From Agroathelia rolfsii (Eukaryota > Basidiomycota > Agaricomycetes > Amylocorticiales > Amylocorticiaceae), in assembly GCA_018343915.1 (NCBI GenBank), contig JABRWF010000004.1, positions 3,534,001 to 3,598,000 on the forward strand: 64,000 nt of DNA, read 5' to 3'. Both the position numbers and the translations under genes were made by a program. Positions 49,471 to 61,453 of this stretch are shown piece by piece. The notes below the pieces were generated by a model, which searched no databases, had not been told where the DNA came from, and saw only the letters and a list, made by a program, of their open reading frames with translations. Each line of letters starts with the position of its first letter. The first letter of the stretch is position 1.

Positions 49471-49785
49471 TTCGATAGGATCGTTTGTCTTACGTGTGAT
49501 GAAGCTTACGGCTAGACATTGGGGCAGTGGAAAGTGGTAGCGTTGACTCTTGGACTCTCTTAATTATAAATGTATATTGTGTATTTCATTAAGGTTGTGT
49601 ATGATCATCAAACAAAGTTGAATTTCTTTCTTTTTTGCTATCCCATTTTATTACAATCTTTAGATGAATGAGAGGTTTTAGGGATACACCATAAGGAGCA
49701 AGGTAATACATGTGAACAAATATGATGTGAGTCACCCGGGGCTATATAAGTGCTAAAGAGGAAACAGAGGGAAGGTCAAGGTCTT
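49471..49785. other. intergenic between convergent genes
   Basis: 315 bp holding the 3' flanks of the makorin-like gene and Notchless; T-rich stretch near 49,620-49,640; no gene seen. Confidence 0.5.
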
Positions 49786-51865
49786 CTAATTTTTCCATCT
49801 ATAAAGAAACGAAGATAAGTGGAAATGACTAGGTTGGAACACTAGAGAAAGCTTACATCTTCACAGTTCTGTCTCTACCGCCACTGACGACTTTATCGGC
49901 AACAAAGTCGACGCAGTAAACTTCATCCGTATGACCAGGGAGATCCGTTTTTATTTTGTACGTTTTTAGGTCCCAAATCTGTTGCCCATGCAAGTGCATC
50001 ATTAGAACCGAAGAATTGATAAAAGGGAGGAAACGACAACAAACCTTGAGCGTACTATCTTTACTTGCGCTAACAACCATGCGCGAATCCGCACTCCATG
50101 CAAGTCGATACACTGGCCCAACGTGGCCCCTGAGCGTGGCGACAAATTTGCCTGTGCGCCCCTCCCAGATCCTAATGGCGCTGTCCCACCCAGCTGAGGC
50201 GGCCCACCGCCCGTCGGGACTGAACACAACGTGCGATACTTGGCGTTGATGGCCTGTGAGGCGTGCGAGTGGCTTGCGTTTACCTTCGGTGGCGGGCGGT
50301 GATGCGTCTTCCCCGGTACGGGAGGGGAAGAGAGACCAGAGGAAGAGCGTGTGATCGTCCGAGCCGGAAATGAGGAGTTCGGGTGTTGTTTTTAGGAGGG
50401 CGTTGTATCGCTCCAAGGCGAGTTTTTGTGCTAGTCTCCGCGAGTTTGATTATGTATGGTATATTGAAGGGGATAGTTATATGCGTACCTTCTTCGTCTG
50501 AAGCGGGTTTCTTGCCTTTATGATCAAATGGTCCTGTACGAAGAACAAAGTCTGTGTTGAGCGTGAGAGTAGTCACCCAGTGCGCGTGGTCTTTTAATAC
50601 GTGAAGTGGCCGTCCCTACAAGAAGAAAGGTATCCAATAAGAACCGTCATGAACACGGGTTTATAGATTAAAGAGCTAACATTTTCGGCGTCCCATACGC
50701 GCACAGTTCGATCGCTCGAGCCAGTATATAGTACACCACGGCCACCGAGGCCACCGCCTCCCCATTTGACAACATTCACACTGGCGTTATGGCCTCCAAG
50801 GGTGAAAGCCAATTGTCGTATTGACGTATTCCACACGCGGATGGTGCCATCTTTCGAGGATGATGCTAGGCGAGGTGCTGTAGCATTTCTAGATATTGAA
50901 GATTGAGATCATTCGGGCTCGGCGTATATCCTGTTCGACCAACTCACAGATGTATAGGTTCCCATGCCAGCGAAGTTATCCATTTCGAATGTCCCTTCAT
51001 GGGGTGGCCTTGGGGCTGGCCTTTCTTTTCCTTCTTATCGGCTTCTGTGGTAGTGGTAGCTTGCTTCTTTTCGAAATCCCATAGCCAGACCTGTGAGAAG
51101 GACGCTCTCTTTGTCAGCCAACAGGCTTTTCAGGTAGATCAGGAAAACATTCTACATGACCATCATGGCCACCGGTAGCCAGTTTTCTCTCCATCGCCTC
51201 CCACTCGACGCATAGAACCCAGCCTTTATGGCCAGATAGGGTGTGTGACGGCGTTTCGGTGTTAAGATCCCATAGACGAGCAGTATTATCTCCCGATCCC
51301 GTCGCAAGTAGACGGCCAGTAGGCGAGAATGATGCGCAGAGGATTGGAGAGCTGTGCCCACTCAGCGTTGATGAACATCTCGTGGCAGGCCTGACTCGAA
51401 AAACGGCTTGTGGGGAACAGTGGACGACAATGACATCTTCCTCAGTAAACGCCTGGCTTGCATGAGAGAGTACATCGGCTTCTATGGATTTTGAAATAGC
51501 GATCCTGGTCGGTGCACTTGGTGTAGCTTCTGTTGTGGATGTTGGCAAAGAGACATGGAATGCAAAGGGCACTGGATCCTCATCCTATCTTATTTTGCTG
51601 GGTAAACACAAGTCAAGAAGATGGAGCTCGAGCCCCTTATAAGAGAGAGTTTACTTACCCTAGGGGCTAGCTTGTTTATAAGTGCCTCCAGTCCTTCACG
51701 GGAGATATTAGCAGGGAGATTGACGGCCGGGGCCAATGGTTGGCCATCATCTTCAGATACAAACTGCACGACGACGTTGGGTGATGGCTTGGGTTCCTCT
51801 GGTTCCGGTACTGAAACTCCATGATAGACCTTTTGTCGCTTTGGTGGAGGTAGCAAAGTAGCCAT
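49786..51865 (-). CDS. Notchless/Rsa4 WD-repeat ribosome assembly protein
   Basis: Minus-strand gene with the N-terminal NLE domain (VVVQFVSEDDGQPLAPAVNLP, starting about residue 29) followed by eight WD40 repeats; visible blades end in WD/WN such as ARLWDLN, RVWDAEN, RIWEGRT and KIWDLK, with GH dipeptides before them. The linker GHSSPILCASFSPTGRLLATGSGDNTARLWD is highly family-specific. Final exon 49798-49786 adds I-W-K-N and stop after a GT-AG intron (donor 49856), giving the TVKIW(K/R)N end expected for this family. Notchless/Rsa4 acts with the AAA ATPase Rea1 to release factors from pre-60S particles in the nucleus. Start ATG at 51865 precedes PPPKRQKVYH, typical for the family. One of two ribosome-assembly genes in the window. 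Confidence 0.95.
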
Positions 51866-52736
51866 ATTTCCAGATGAGAACGGCCTATGCTCGAGAAGGA
51901 TCTTAGTTTGGAAGCAGAAAAAAACGGTGTGGCTATGATCACCGACATTTCAACATCGCACCATTCAATAATTCCAGTAAACAATTTTTCAACAACCCAA
52001 TTGCCCAAAAGTCATGATGTTTTATGTTATATTTTAGCACTACAGAATCCGTATACTGCACCAGGCGAAGTTGTGATCTGTAATCGAGCTAAGTTTACTG
52101 AAATATTTATACGGAAACCCTCTCTTTGACAGCATCGGAGTAAGCAGGTTTGCTCCTGGTGCTGATTTGAATTTGAACTTGGATGCAACGTTACATCTTG
52201 AACAGTCGTATCTTCAACTAACAGCTACCTGGTGAATGCTATGCAAATAAATTCGCGTAAGAAAAATACCTGATTTTGCTATATTACCTGTCATTTGCCC
52301 CACAAGCAAGAATACTAATTATTTACTCAACTATCAACAATCTTCCGATCGGAACTTGCTATTGAACTTCAGTTTCATGATTCTCCCGACGTCGGATCTC
52401 TATAGACAGACAAAGCGGTTAACGCAATGCATATGACCATACGCTGCTCTACTACCTCTCTCAGGCTCGTACCCGCGAACCGAGCCCCGTATCCTGCTGC
52501 TCCTCAAGCTCGAGGTCATCATCAATACATCGGTTGCATTGTACATACATGTATATAATAGGACGCACAAGCCGGCTCCACTGGTGTTTCTTCATCTGAT
52601 CGGCGTGTGTTCCTACTACTCGAAGCAAGAAGGAAGACAGGTTGAATCGGATATCACTCGCATGAGCATGATCTGTATATAAGCCCTGTGCTATCAAAGC
52701 TGCAGACTTCAGTATATCTTGTCTTTGTCTTTGACC
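51866..52736 (+). promoter_or_regulatory. promoter region of monooxygenase copy 1 and of Notchless
   Basis: 871 bp. TATATAA at 52676-52682 lies 55-61 nt before the ATG of copy 1. A block from about 52,421 to 52,560 is repeated upstream of copy 2 (54,822-54,960). The 5' part is AT-rich and probably includes the Notchless promoter. Confidence 0.55.
52421..52736 (+). repeat. duplicated upstream block, copy 1
   Basis: Shares the words AACGCAATGCATATGACCAT and CATCATCAATACATCGG... with the region 54,822-55,130 at nearly identical distance to the ATG (about 310-316 nt), so the tandem duplication included the promoter. Confidence 0.7.
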
Positions 52737-54211
52737 ATGTCACTGCCCTCTCAGACAATCGTACTCATTGTCGGCGCAGGACCTGCTGGCCTCGCGACTG
52801 CTCTTTCTCTGCTGCAGCAAGGCATCCGAGATATATGCATCGTAGATGCTATCAAGTAGGGCGAAAACTCATCTCGTGTACTTGCCATACATGCCGGGAC
52901 CCTCGAGGTTTGTCCTTCTATTCTTTAAATTAATTTTCATGCAAACGTAGCGTCCTTATCCGGTGATACAGACTCTTGACGAATTATCATGTGCACAATT
53001 GCTGATTGACCAAGGTTCTCCGGTGTATGCAACATGTGTCTTTGATCGTGAGACGGACCGAGTTCTCATGAATTCACGATACTCTCTTATGGGAGACTAC
53101 GCACGATACCCTTTTGCTTTGATTCTTTCGCAAACCATGACTGAGGCCACTTTGGGCAAGCGCCCGCAATCGCTTGGGTTACAGGTCCATCGTTCTCTGA
53201 AGGTAGTGTCTATGAAATCATCAGCTACTTTGAGGGACGCCATCGATGTTTCTTTCGAGTCGGGAGAAAGCATTTGTGCCAAGTATGTAGTCGGCGCAGA
53301 TGGATCAAGATCCACTGTCGGTTCTTCATTGAATATACATACCCTGTGCGTATTTTAACTCCGGCTATAGGTTCGAAACCTTATGGGGATTCGATTTTCA
53401 GACCCCGTTTCAACGAAAACAGAGAAAGAAGTTACCAGCCTAACCTACATAGCACTTGCGGATGTTACACTCAAAGGTAGCCCAGACGTTGGAGGAATTG
53501 TAGGGGGCTGCCGGGGAAGGGGTAACATTCTCGGTGTCGTGCCCTATAGATCCCGCCCTGCCGCCACAGACACGAAGCATACTAGGCCCCTGTATCGCAT
53601 ATTGGTATTCCCCCAAATGATCCACATCCGGACCCACATCCGACACGAGAATATATGCAAACAATGGTGGACCAGATACGACCCATTCTCCACGGCGCTC
53701 CCAACCTTGAGATCGATGATCTCGTGTGGTCTTCTTGGTTCCGCAATCGTTCTGCTATTGCTGACAAACATTATGTAAGATTCGGCGGATCCAACTTGGA
53801 AGGAGACAAAGGCGCTGGTATATTCCTTGTAGGCGACGCTGCTCACATTTATTCGCCTGCGGGCGGTCAGGGCATGAACTTGGGGATTCGTGATTCGATT
53901 ACTCTAAGTTTTGGCAGAGCATCTCCGGGGTGCTCCTGAGAACTGTACGTCAAGCTGGTACCTAGACTTTCAATGTTACTATAAGGCTCATCTAACAACC
54001 ACAATAGGCCTCCAATCATGGGCTGACAAAAGGCATCAGCTTGCACTCAGGGTGATCAAACTTACTAGTAACACCGTATCGCTAGGGCCTCATACCGATC
54101 TTACCTATGACCTCGTATCTTGTGGATCTTGCCGTGGATAAACTCCTTCACATTTATGCAAAGGTTCTTTGCGCTGCAACCTGCCGGTCTCGAGAAGCAT
54201 GCAAGCTATTA
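52737..54211 (+). pseudogene. FAD monooxygenase copy 1, decayed
   Basis: Aligned by eye with the two intact copies downstream. Same intron layout, but broken: an in-frame TAG at 52857-52859 where the intact copies have CAA/CAG in the sequence DAIKQ/DAIEQ; a deletion of about 4 nt near 53,603 (in the segment coding RIFFGIP) and about 5 nt near 53,906 (in the segment after GMNLGIRDS), both frameshifting; and a loss of about 10 nt near 54,114 in the last exon. The motifs GAGPAGLATA (dinucleotide binding), GADGSRST and FLVGDAAHIYSPAGGQGMN are still legible. I describe the breaks only. A product cannot be full length. Confidence 0.85.
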
Positions 54212-55130
54212 GTTATATTTGCTTAATTTGCTTCATTGCCAGTGCTTTTTTGATAGCTTTGTTCTGACGCACTTCTGGTATATATATAATACACAAAGAT
54301 TGTCAAGCTGTAGTATGAAGTTGCTTGGGCGGTACCTATGTGCTCCTAGGATTTATGATAAGTTTTACCATCGCAGTTGCAGTATTGCCATGTACTTAAG
54401 AGCATTTGTAGGTAAAAACAAAAGCAATGTGTGGTCGTGATCAATTCAATAACTCGACATTGCGCCATTGACTGGTTCCGATAAACATCTTATTTTTTTC
54501 CGATCAGTTTAGTTGCCAAAATTGCGATAATACTGGGGTAGCCCGGATCTTTCAGCGCAAATCTCAGCACTTAGGCTGTTGCTACATCATTTAAGTCAGG
54601 ATCTGCCATTGCGCCAGCTCTACTGAAATCCTAGCTTCTCGTTGAGCACATCATTACAAGCCGGTACGACTATTCCCTTCTGCCATACTAGTAGGGAGGC
54701 GCTGCTAGCTTGGGGTCAGACCTATCACTATATATTTAACGGCCGCAGTTTCAACCAATAGCTCCCTGGCGGGTGTAACACGAATCAACTCGCAAAATTA
54801 CTCCAGGTAGAGAGAGTAGTCAACGCGATGCATATGAGCATACCCTGCCCTATCCAAAGGGGCTACTGGTACCTGCAAGTAGGATCCAATACCTGGCAGC
54901 TCCGTCATCGACGCATCATCAATTGCATCGTACATTCATGTAGGTCATGCGGCGCCCAAGCCACGGTCACGGCGACTGGGTTCTATTAATGCATCATCAT
55001 CTGATTGGTATCCCCTATTCGAAGTAAGAATAAATGCAGTTTAAACTGGCTAACATGAACTTCATTCGTATATAAACTTTTTCGTTATTGGGGCTGTGGA
55101 CTCCCCTACACCTCGCCTTTGTTCTTAGCT
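54212..55130 (+). promoter_or_regulatory. intergenic between monooxygenase copies 1 and 2, with promoter
   Basis: 919 bp. TATATAAA at 55069-55076 lies 55 nt before the ATG at 55131. The block from 54,822 onward repeats the region before copy 1. The part 54,212-54,780 is AT-rich and holds no supported gene. Confidence 0.55.
54822..55130 (+). repeat. duplicated upstream block, copy 2
   Basis: Matches 52,421-52,736 in order and spacing (AACGCGATGCATATGAGCAT near the start, CATCATCAATTGCATCGTAC in the middle, TATATAA near the end), with many substitutions. Confidence 0.7.
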
Positions 55131-56623
55131 ATGTCGCTCCCCTCTCAGGCAACCGTCCTCATTGTTGGCGCTGGTCCTGCTGGCCTAGCGACTGCTCTCT
55201 CTCTGCTACATCAAGGCATCCAAGATATATGCATCGTAGATGCCATTGAGCAAGGCGAAAACTTGTCTCGTGCATTTGCCATACATGCTGGTACTCTTGA
55301 AGTTTGTCTTGCTATTCTTGAGATTATCCATGCAAACGTTCTTATCCGGTAAAATAGGTACTTGACGAAATATCATGCGCACAATTGCTGATTGACCAAG
55401 GTTCTCTGATATCTACAATATCCATCTTTGATCGTGAGACGGGCCGAGTTCTCATGAAGCCGGGGTTCTCTCTCATGGGAGACTACACACGATACCCGTT
55501 TGCTTTGATTCTTTCGCAAACCATGACTGAGGCCACTTTGGGCAAGCGCCTGCAATCGCTTGGGCTGCAAGTCCATCGTCCTCTAAAGGTGATGTCTATG
55601 AAGCCATCAACTACTCTGAAGGACGCCGTCGATGTCTCTTTCGAGTCGGGTGAGAGTATCCGTGCCAGGTATATCGTGGGCGCAGATGGGTCAAGATCTA
55701 CTGTCAGTGTTTCATTCAGTATATACATCCTTTGCACATTCTGATTCCTACTGTAGGTTCGAACCCTTATGGGGATCCAATTCGTAGATCCTACTTCTCA
55801 GAAAACAGAGGAAGAGATTACCAATCTGACTTACATGGCGCTCGCAGACGTCACACTCAAAGGCAATCCAGACTTGCAAGGTCACATAGGGGGTTACTGG
55901 GGAAGAGGAAATATTCTCGGCGTTATACCTCATTCATCCCGCTCCGCAGACAAAGACACAAATCAGGCCAGGCCCCTGTATCGCATATTCTTTGGTATCC
56001 CCGTAAATGATCCACATCCGGATCCACATCCGGCCAAGGAATACCTGCAAACAATGGTGGACCAGATGCGACCCACTTTCCATGGTGCCCCTGACCTCGA
56101 GATTGATGATCTCATTTGGTCTTCCCGGTTTCACAATCGTTTTGCTATTGCTGACAAACATTATATGAAATTCAGTCAATCCAATCCGAGTCTGGAAGGA
56201 GAATGTGATGCTGCTATATTCCTTGTAGGCGACGCTGCCCACATTCATTCACCTGCGGGCGGCCAGGGCATGAACTTGGGGATTCGTGATTCAGTTGCTC
56301 TAGGTCGGGTATTAGCAGGGCACCTTCGAGGTGCCCCTGCAAGTCGTACGTCACGTTGGCTCCTAGACTCTCAGTGTTAACACAATGCTAACTTAATGAA
56401 TATTATAGAACTTCAGTCGTGGGCTGATGAAAGACATAAGCGTGCACTCAGGGTAATCAAATTAACCAAGAATGCAGTGTCGTTATGGTCTCAGACCGGC
56501 TTTACTTATGATCTTGTGTACCGTATTGTCTTATGGATCTTGTCATGGATCAATTCTTTCACTTTTGTGCAAAGGTTTTTGGCGTTGCAGCTTGCTGGTC
56601 TTGAGAAACGCGGAAATCATTAG
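55131..56623 (+). CDS. PHBH-fold FAD-dependent monooxygenase, copy 2 (intact)
   Basis: Exons 55131-55301, 55358-55702, 55757-56345, 56409-56623; 1,320 nt, 439 aa. N-terminal dinucleotide-binding motif GAGPAGLATALSLL, followed by IVDA; second FAD motif GADGSRST (the DG motif); third GDAAHIHSPAGGQGMNLGIRDSVALG (the GD motif binding the FAD ribityl chain). These three define class A flavoprotein monooxygenases (phenol/salicylate/kynurenine type). The protein lacks the C-terminal thioredoxin-like domain of phenol 2-monooxygenase and ends in a hydrophobic helix (YRIVLWILSWINSFTFVQRF) that may anchor it to membrane. Substrate unknown. Shares promoter TATA and intron positions with copies 1 and 3. 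Probably NAD(P)H-dependent hydroxylation of a phenolic or secondary metabolite. Confidence 0.85.
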
Positions 56624-57715
56624 CTCGTTTCGTATAGGTCATGTTGTCACGATGTTCTCACTATCCTCCACTGATATATCATAGCTACAGCTTTGATGAT
56701 CTGGATTACTTACCATTTTTTTTGTCCAGTATGCAAAGTCCTTGACTACACTTAATCCGAATCCGTTCGGATATCTGACCTATTTTTCCTGTTGAAAACT
56801 CAAATTTTGGGCCGCAGTTTGAGCTTTGCCGTTCATCTTTTCATGTAAAGATTCGACTTCAAGTCGTACTGTATCCCTGGGCCAATGAGAAACCGTCCTA
56901 ATTTGATTTCGCGAGCACAAAAATGTTTTCAGCATTTTGATTTTTCCAGTTGCGGGAAGTTTGCTACAATACTGATACTGTATTTCCTGTTGCACTTACT
57001 GACTGCATGGCATTTGATGATTGCTGCTATCAACCAGGTCCAGCGAATCTGCGAGTATCACGTGTATTTTGATTTGTAATCAAGTTGGACTTATTAGATT
57101 CGGCAAGCCTCAATCTGCGCCTCAGGCGTTTCCAAATCCGTCAAAAAGGCCTCATACGCTCGTTAGGTCTAAATCGAGACTACATTTGCTATATCAACCA
57201 CAAAGAGTTTGTTACATAGTTACTGTTTCTTACGTGATGAACATGCTTGATTCTCTATGGCGACTAAACTGAAAGCTCCTATTCACGTGTTCTACACACA
57301 TAAACCCTCCCGGTCCCGAACGGCCTTGCCGATCGGGCTACTAGCACCGTGACGCCCTGACTTTTCGCAACTTCCCCGAAGTCGGGTCTGCCAGGCATTC
57401 GGACGGAATTTGGCGATCACGGTATTGTAATTGCTCCGGGCTCGCTATAATGTAGCAGCTATACGAAAAGAGTTATCTACAAATTATGTTCATTACTCAA
57501 CCATTCCTTCAAGACCGTCACTTTTGACTCAATCATTATTACTTCATTCGTGACCATGCGGCACTTGACTGCCTACCGGACTCGCCCTCATATGATCGGT
57601 GTCTTCTACTAGAAGCAAAACGGTTTGAACCGGAAAACATCAACGCAGTTCATATATAAACTAGGTCACTGTTAGAGATGTGGTCTTCAGTTCAACACCT
57701 CATTCGTTCTCGACC
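56624..57715 (+). promoter_or_regulatory. intergenic between copies 2 and 3, with promoter
   Basis: 1.1 kb. TATATAAA at 57653-57660 lies 56 nt before the ATG of copy 3. The last ~130 nt resemble the corresponding regions of the other copies (GATCGGTGT, CTACTAGAAGCAA, TATATAAA). The rest has no gene. Confidence 0.55.
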
Positions 57716-59210
57716 ATGTCGCTTCCCTCTCAAACAACCGTTCTCATTGTCGGCGCAGGACCTGCTGGTCTCGCGACTGCTCTTTCTTTGCTACAGCAAG
57801 GCATCCGAGATATATGCATTGTAGATGCTGTTAAACAAGGCGAGAACTCGTCTCGTGCGGTTGTCATACATGCTGGCACATTGGAGGTGTGTTTCATTAC
57901 TTCTTGAGATGATGCATTCGTATCGATGTACTGATTCGGCAATATATAGGCACTTGAACAAATATCATGCGCACAGTTGCTGATTGACCAAGGCCGCCCA
58001 GTGCCTACAATTAATGTCTTTGATCGTGAGACGGGCGGAGTTCTCATGAAATCTGGGCTCTCTCTCATAGGAGACTGCACACGATACCCGTTTGCTTTGA
58101 TTCTTTCGCAAGCCATGACCGAGGCCAACTTGGGAAAGCGCCTGCAATCACTTGGGCTTGAGGTTCACCGCCCTTTGAAGGTGATATCTATGAAACCATC
58201 AATCGCTTCTAGGGATGCCGTCGATGTCTCTTTCGAGTCGGGTGAGAGCATTCGTGCTAAGTATGTCGTCGGTGCCGATGGATCAAGATCTACCGTCAGT
58301 TTTCATTAAATACATCCATCATTTATGCCTACTGACCCACGCCGTAGATTCGAACCCTTACGGGGATTCGATTTGCAGACCCTGTTTCACAGAAAACGGA
58401 GGAAGAAATCACAAATTTGACTTATATGGCTCTCGCAGATGTCACGTTCAAGGGCGATCCAGACCTCCGAGGGAACGTTGCAGGTTACTGGGGAAGAGGC
58501 AACGTTCTCGGCGTTGTACCTTACTCATTTCATTCTGCTGCCCCGGATACAAAGCAAACCAGGCCCACGTACCGCATATTCTTTGGCATTCCTATAAATG
58601 ATCCACTTCCGGATTTACATCCGACAAAGGAGTATATGCAAGCAATGGTGGATCGGATACGACCAACTTTCCACGGCGCTCCTGACCTCGAGATCGATGA
58701 TCTCATTTGGTCTTCCCGCTTCCGTAACCGCTCTGCAGTAGCAGACAAACACTACGTGAGATTTGGCGGATCCAATCTAGAAGGAGACAAGGGTGCTGGT
58801 ATATTCCTTGTAGGAGACGCCGCTCATATTCATTCGCCTGCTGGTGGCCAGGGCATGAACCTGGGGCTCCGCGACTCGGTTGCTCTAGGCCGAGCGCTGG
58901 CAGAACATCTCCGGGGCGCCCCTGAAAGCAGTACGTCCATTTGATTTCCGAATCCCCACTTTTACATTATAACACTAAGTTAATGGCCACTTTAGGCCTT
59001 CAAACATGGGCCGACGAGAGACACGAACTCGCACTTAGGATAATCAGGCTTACCAAGAACACAGTGATGCTAGGGTCTAAGACTGGCTTTACTTACGATC
59101 TCGTGTACCGCATCATCTTGTGGGTTTTGCCATGGATTAACTCTATCACGTTTGTGCAAAGGTTCTTTGCGCTACGACTCGCCGGTCTTGAGAAGCGTGG
59201 ACGGCATTAA
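57716..59210 (+). CDS. PHBH-fold FAD-dependent monooxygenase, copy 3 (intact)
   Basis: Exons 57716-57886, 57950-58294, 58348-58930, 58996-59210; 1,314 nt, 437 aa. Same motifs as copy 2: GAGPAGLATA, GADGSRST, GDAAHIHSPAGGQGMNLGLRDSVALG. Intron positions and phases are identical to copy 2; exon 3 is 6 nt shorter (two residues). Protein identity to copy 2 is high over the whole length by eye, with the N-terminal half most similar. Likely the same chemistry with a divergent substrate pocket. Start: the ATG at 57716 follows the TATA box by 56 nt; an in-frame GTG further upstream is not needed. Third member of the tandem family. Confidence 0.87.
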
Positions 59211-61453
59211 TTTTTTTCTATTTGAACCCGTATTCTTGTTTTAATGTCCTCACTTTATTATACCGTCCATAAACTACAGCCATGATAATTGAATATTTAT
59301 TTAATACTGATGGATGCATTTTCGAAGTCACGAACTTGAGCTTTCGTCGTGAAGTGTTTTGAGTCGAATGGTAATCATAATTACATATACTATAGTTGCA
59401 CCTCTCTTAAACAATACCTCTGTTCACTAATACTCTCCCCGTTTAGCAATTTACTGGTAGAAGAGGAAGGTCCCTGTCAGTGGAAGCCTTTTATGATAGG
59501 AGCAACGCCATTCCCCTTCTTAATTGATATTGCCTATCAGTATTGTTTTATAGAGGTACGACCGTAAGTATAACTTCGCTCAATTGGCCCCCTGCTGTAT
59601 CCAGTTCCCGATCCACCAGTTCGAATTTCGAGTCATTGACAATTTTGCCTCTAAAATCTGTCAACAACTCCAAAAGTACTCAATCCTCGTTACTGAGCGT
59701 AGTTGCAGCATAGGCTTTAGAGCTCAGAGTGACAGTAGGGTCTGAAGATCTAAAGTACAAGTACTAGTAGTACAGTCCCGGACAAGCCAAAGCAACAAAC
59801 CGGGCCACCGTGACAGCCTCCAAACAGCACCGCAGATATCCGAAATGGGTGCAATCGACTCCTTTTGAGTTGCTGACCACGATGGTGCCCAATACATGTC
59901 CTATTTTTTTTTTTTTCTAGTTCTAAAAAATTTGGCTGTCGCCGAGAAAAATTATTATAATATTAAATTACTGAAAAATTGTTTTTAGCATCTGTAAGCA
60001 TAATGGTACACAAAAAAAATTAAAGAAAAATATGATAACCTTAAATATAGTCAAGCGACTCAAACACTGCATAGGCCTACGAAAACACATAGAAATGCCT
60101 TGATTAACCAGACATGCTGAAAAAGTTGAAACTTGCTCAATACATTCCTGTATTCCAAAATATACAAATAACTCTGGTAACAGCTTATTGGAAATACAAT
60201 CCATGCGGTTCGAAGCATCGGATTTAAGATCACATGATTAAGTAGATTAGATGTATGAATTTCTCTCGATGTAAATATTTCGTATTTTATCCGTTTGCCT
60301 ACGTACGACCATGTACAAGGACAAACGAAATGATAGCCTCGTTCTGGATTATTAATACAGTTTAAATAATATTGAAGCTAATGCACTAGATAGTTGTAAA
60401 GATTATGGTGGTAAATCAATAGCTAACGGGATGAACTTGAATCCGATTAGATTACTTAGAGTGACAGTGGGTGGTTGATATTTAAGGAGGATAACGTAAC
60501 GGTTCTACTAGCGGTCATGGCTGTGAAGCCGGGAGAGTGGAAACCATAACCATTAATGGCGTTGACTCAATAGATAGACGAGCTAACGGTACATGATGGG
60601 GCGGGTGGTCGGGGAAAAGCATGGGCTGATTAACTTAGTTTGGCGTGGAACCATTCTAGAGTAGCTGCATAGATTACTTGTTGGACTGACATAGTTACGA
60701 TAAAAATGGATACACACACACACGGTATATGGGACTACTGGTTTATCTGCATTTAAGTGTCATGGGACCTTGACTGTGATAGAGGACTTCAGAATGAAAA
60801 TGGCCGGCCGCATTTCTAATCGAGGCTATCCAGCGATTCATTAATTATTATTGGTAGTTTGTTGATGCTCACTTGTCTGTACGATTTGACTGGTAAACCC
60901 TCCGAGTGGACGGTTTGAAAATAGAAACAGTACTAAAAAGGTGTCAGAATCTGTTATAATAGATATTGAAACTATTTTAAGCTAAATTCGTCTATACAAT
61001 GCGACATTTTCATGTATAAATTGCCATAAAAGTTACTTTTTTCTGGCTCAAAGTTTAGTGCTGGCCAAAAACTGGTGGGAGAAACATTTTTGAGTATTTC
61101 TCGCTATTGTAAATTCAGGTGGCAACTTAGTTAGCATAAGAAAGCGGGTCTAAATAGGAATATCCGAATTGTTGCCTTTCACTCTGGGGTTTTCAAAAGA
61201 AAAAGACCGTTTTTACCAATCCCTTTACTCAAAGTACAGCGGTTAGCAGAAGTATCGGCAGAAATAGCACTTTTCCCTGGGAAACTCCGGAGTGTTTGCT
61301 TGTCCGGAACTGAGACAAAATCACCTACCTATCGTTACAACATCATATAACTCCTTTCATCTAGGACATCCGGGTATCGGAACTTCAAGCCGGTACTTAG
61401 CGCTAAACGCTGGATGAACCCTTGAGTGCCCATCGTCTTTCTATTACTCATCA
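59211..61453. other. 2.2 kb AT-rich spacer
   Basis: No gene with motifs. Contains a 14-nt T run around 59,905-59,920, a short ACAC tract near 60,713 and many A/T runs. Open frames are short. It separates the monooxygenase cluster from the NLR-like gene; could be decayed sequence. Confidence 0.5.
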
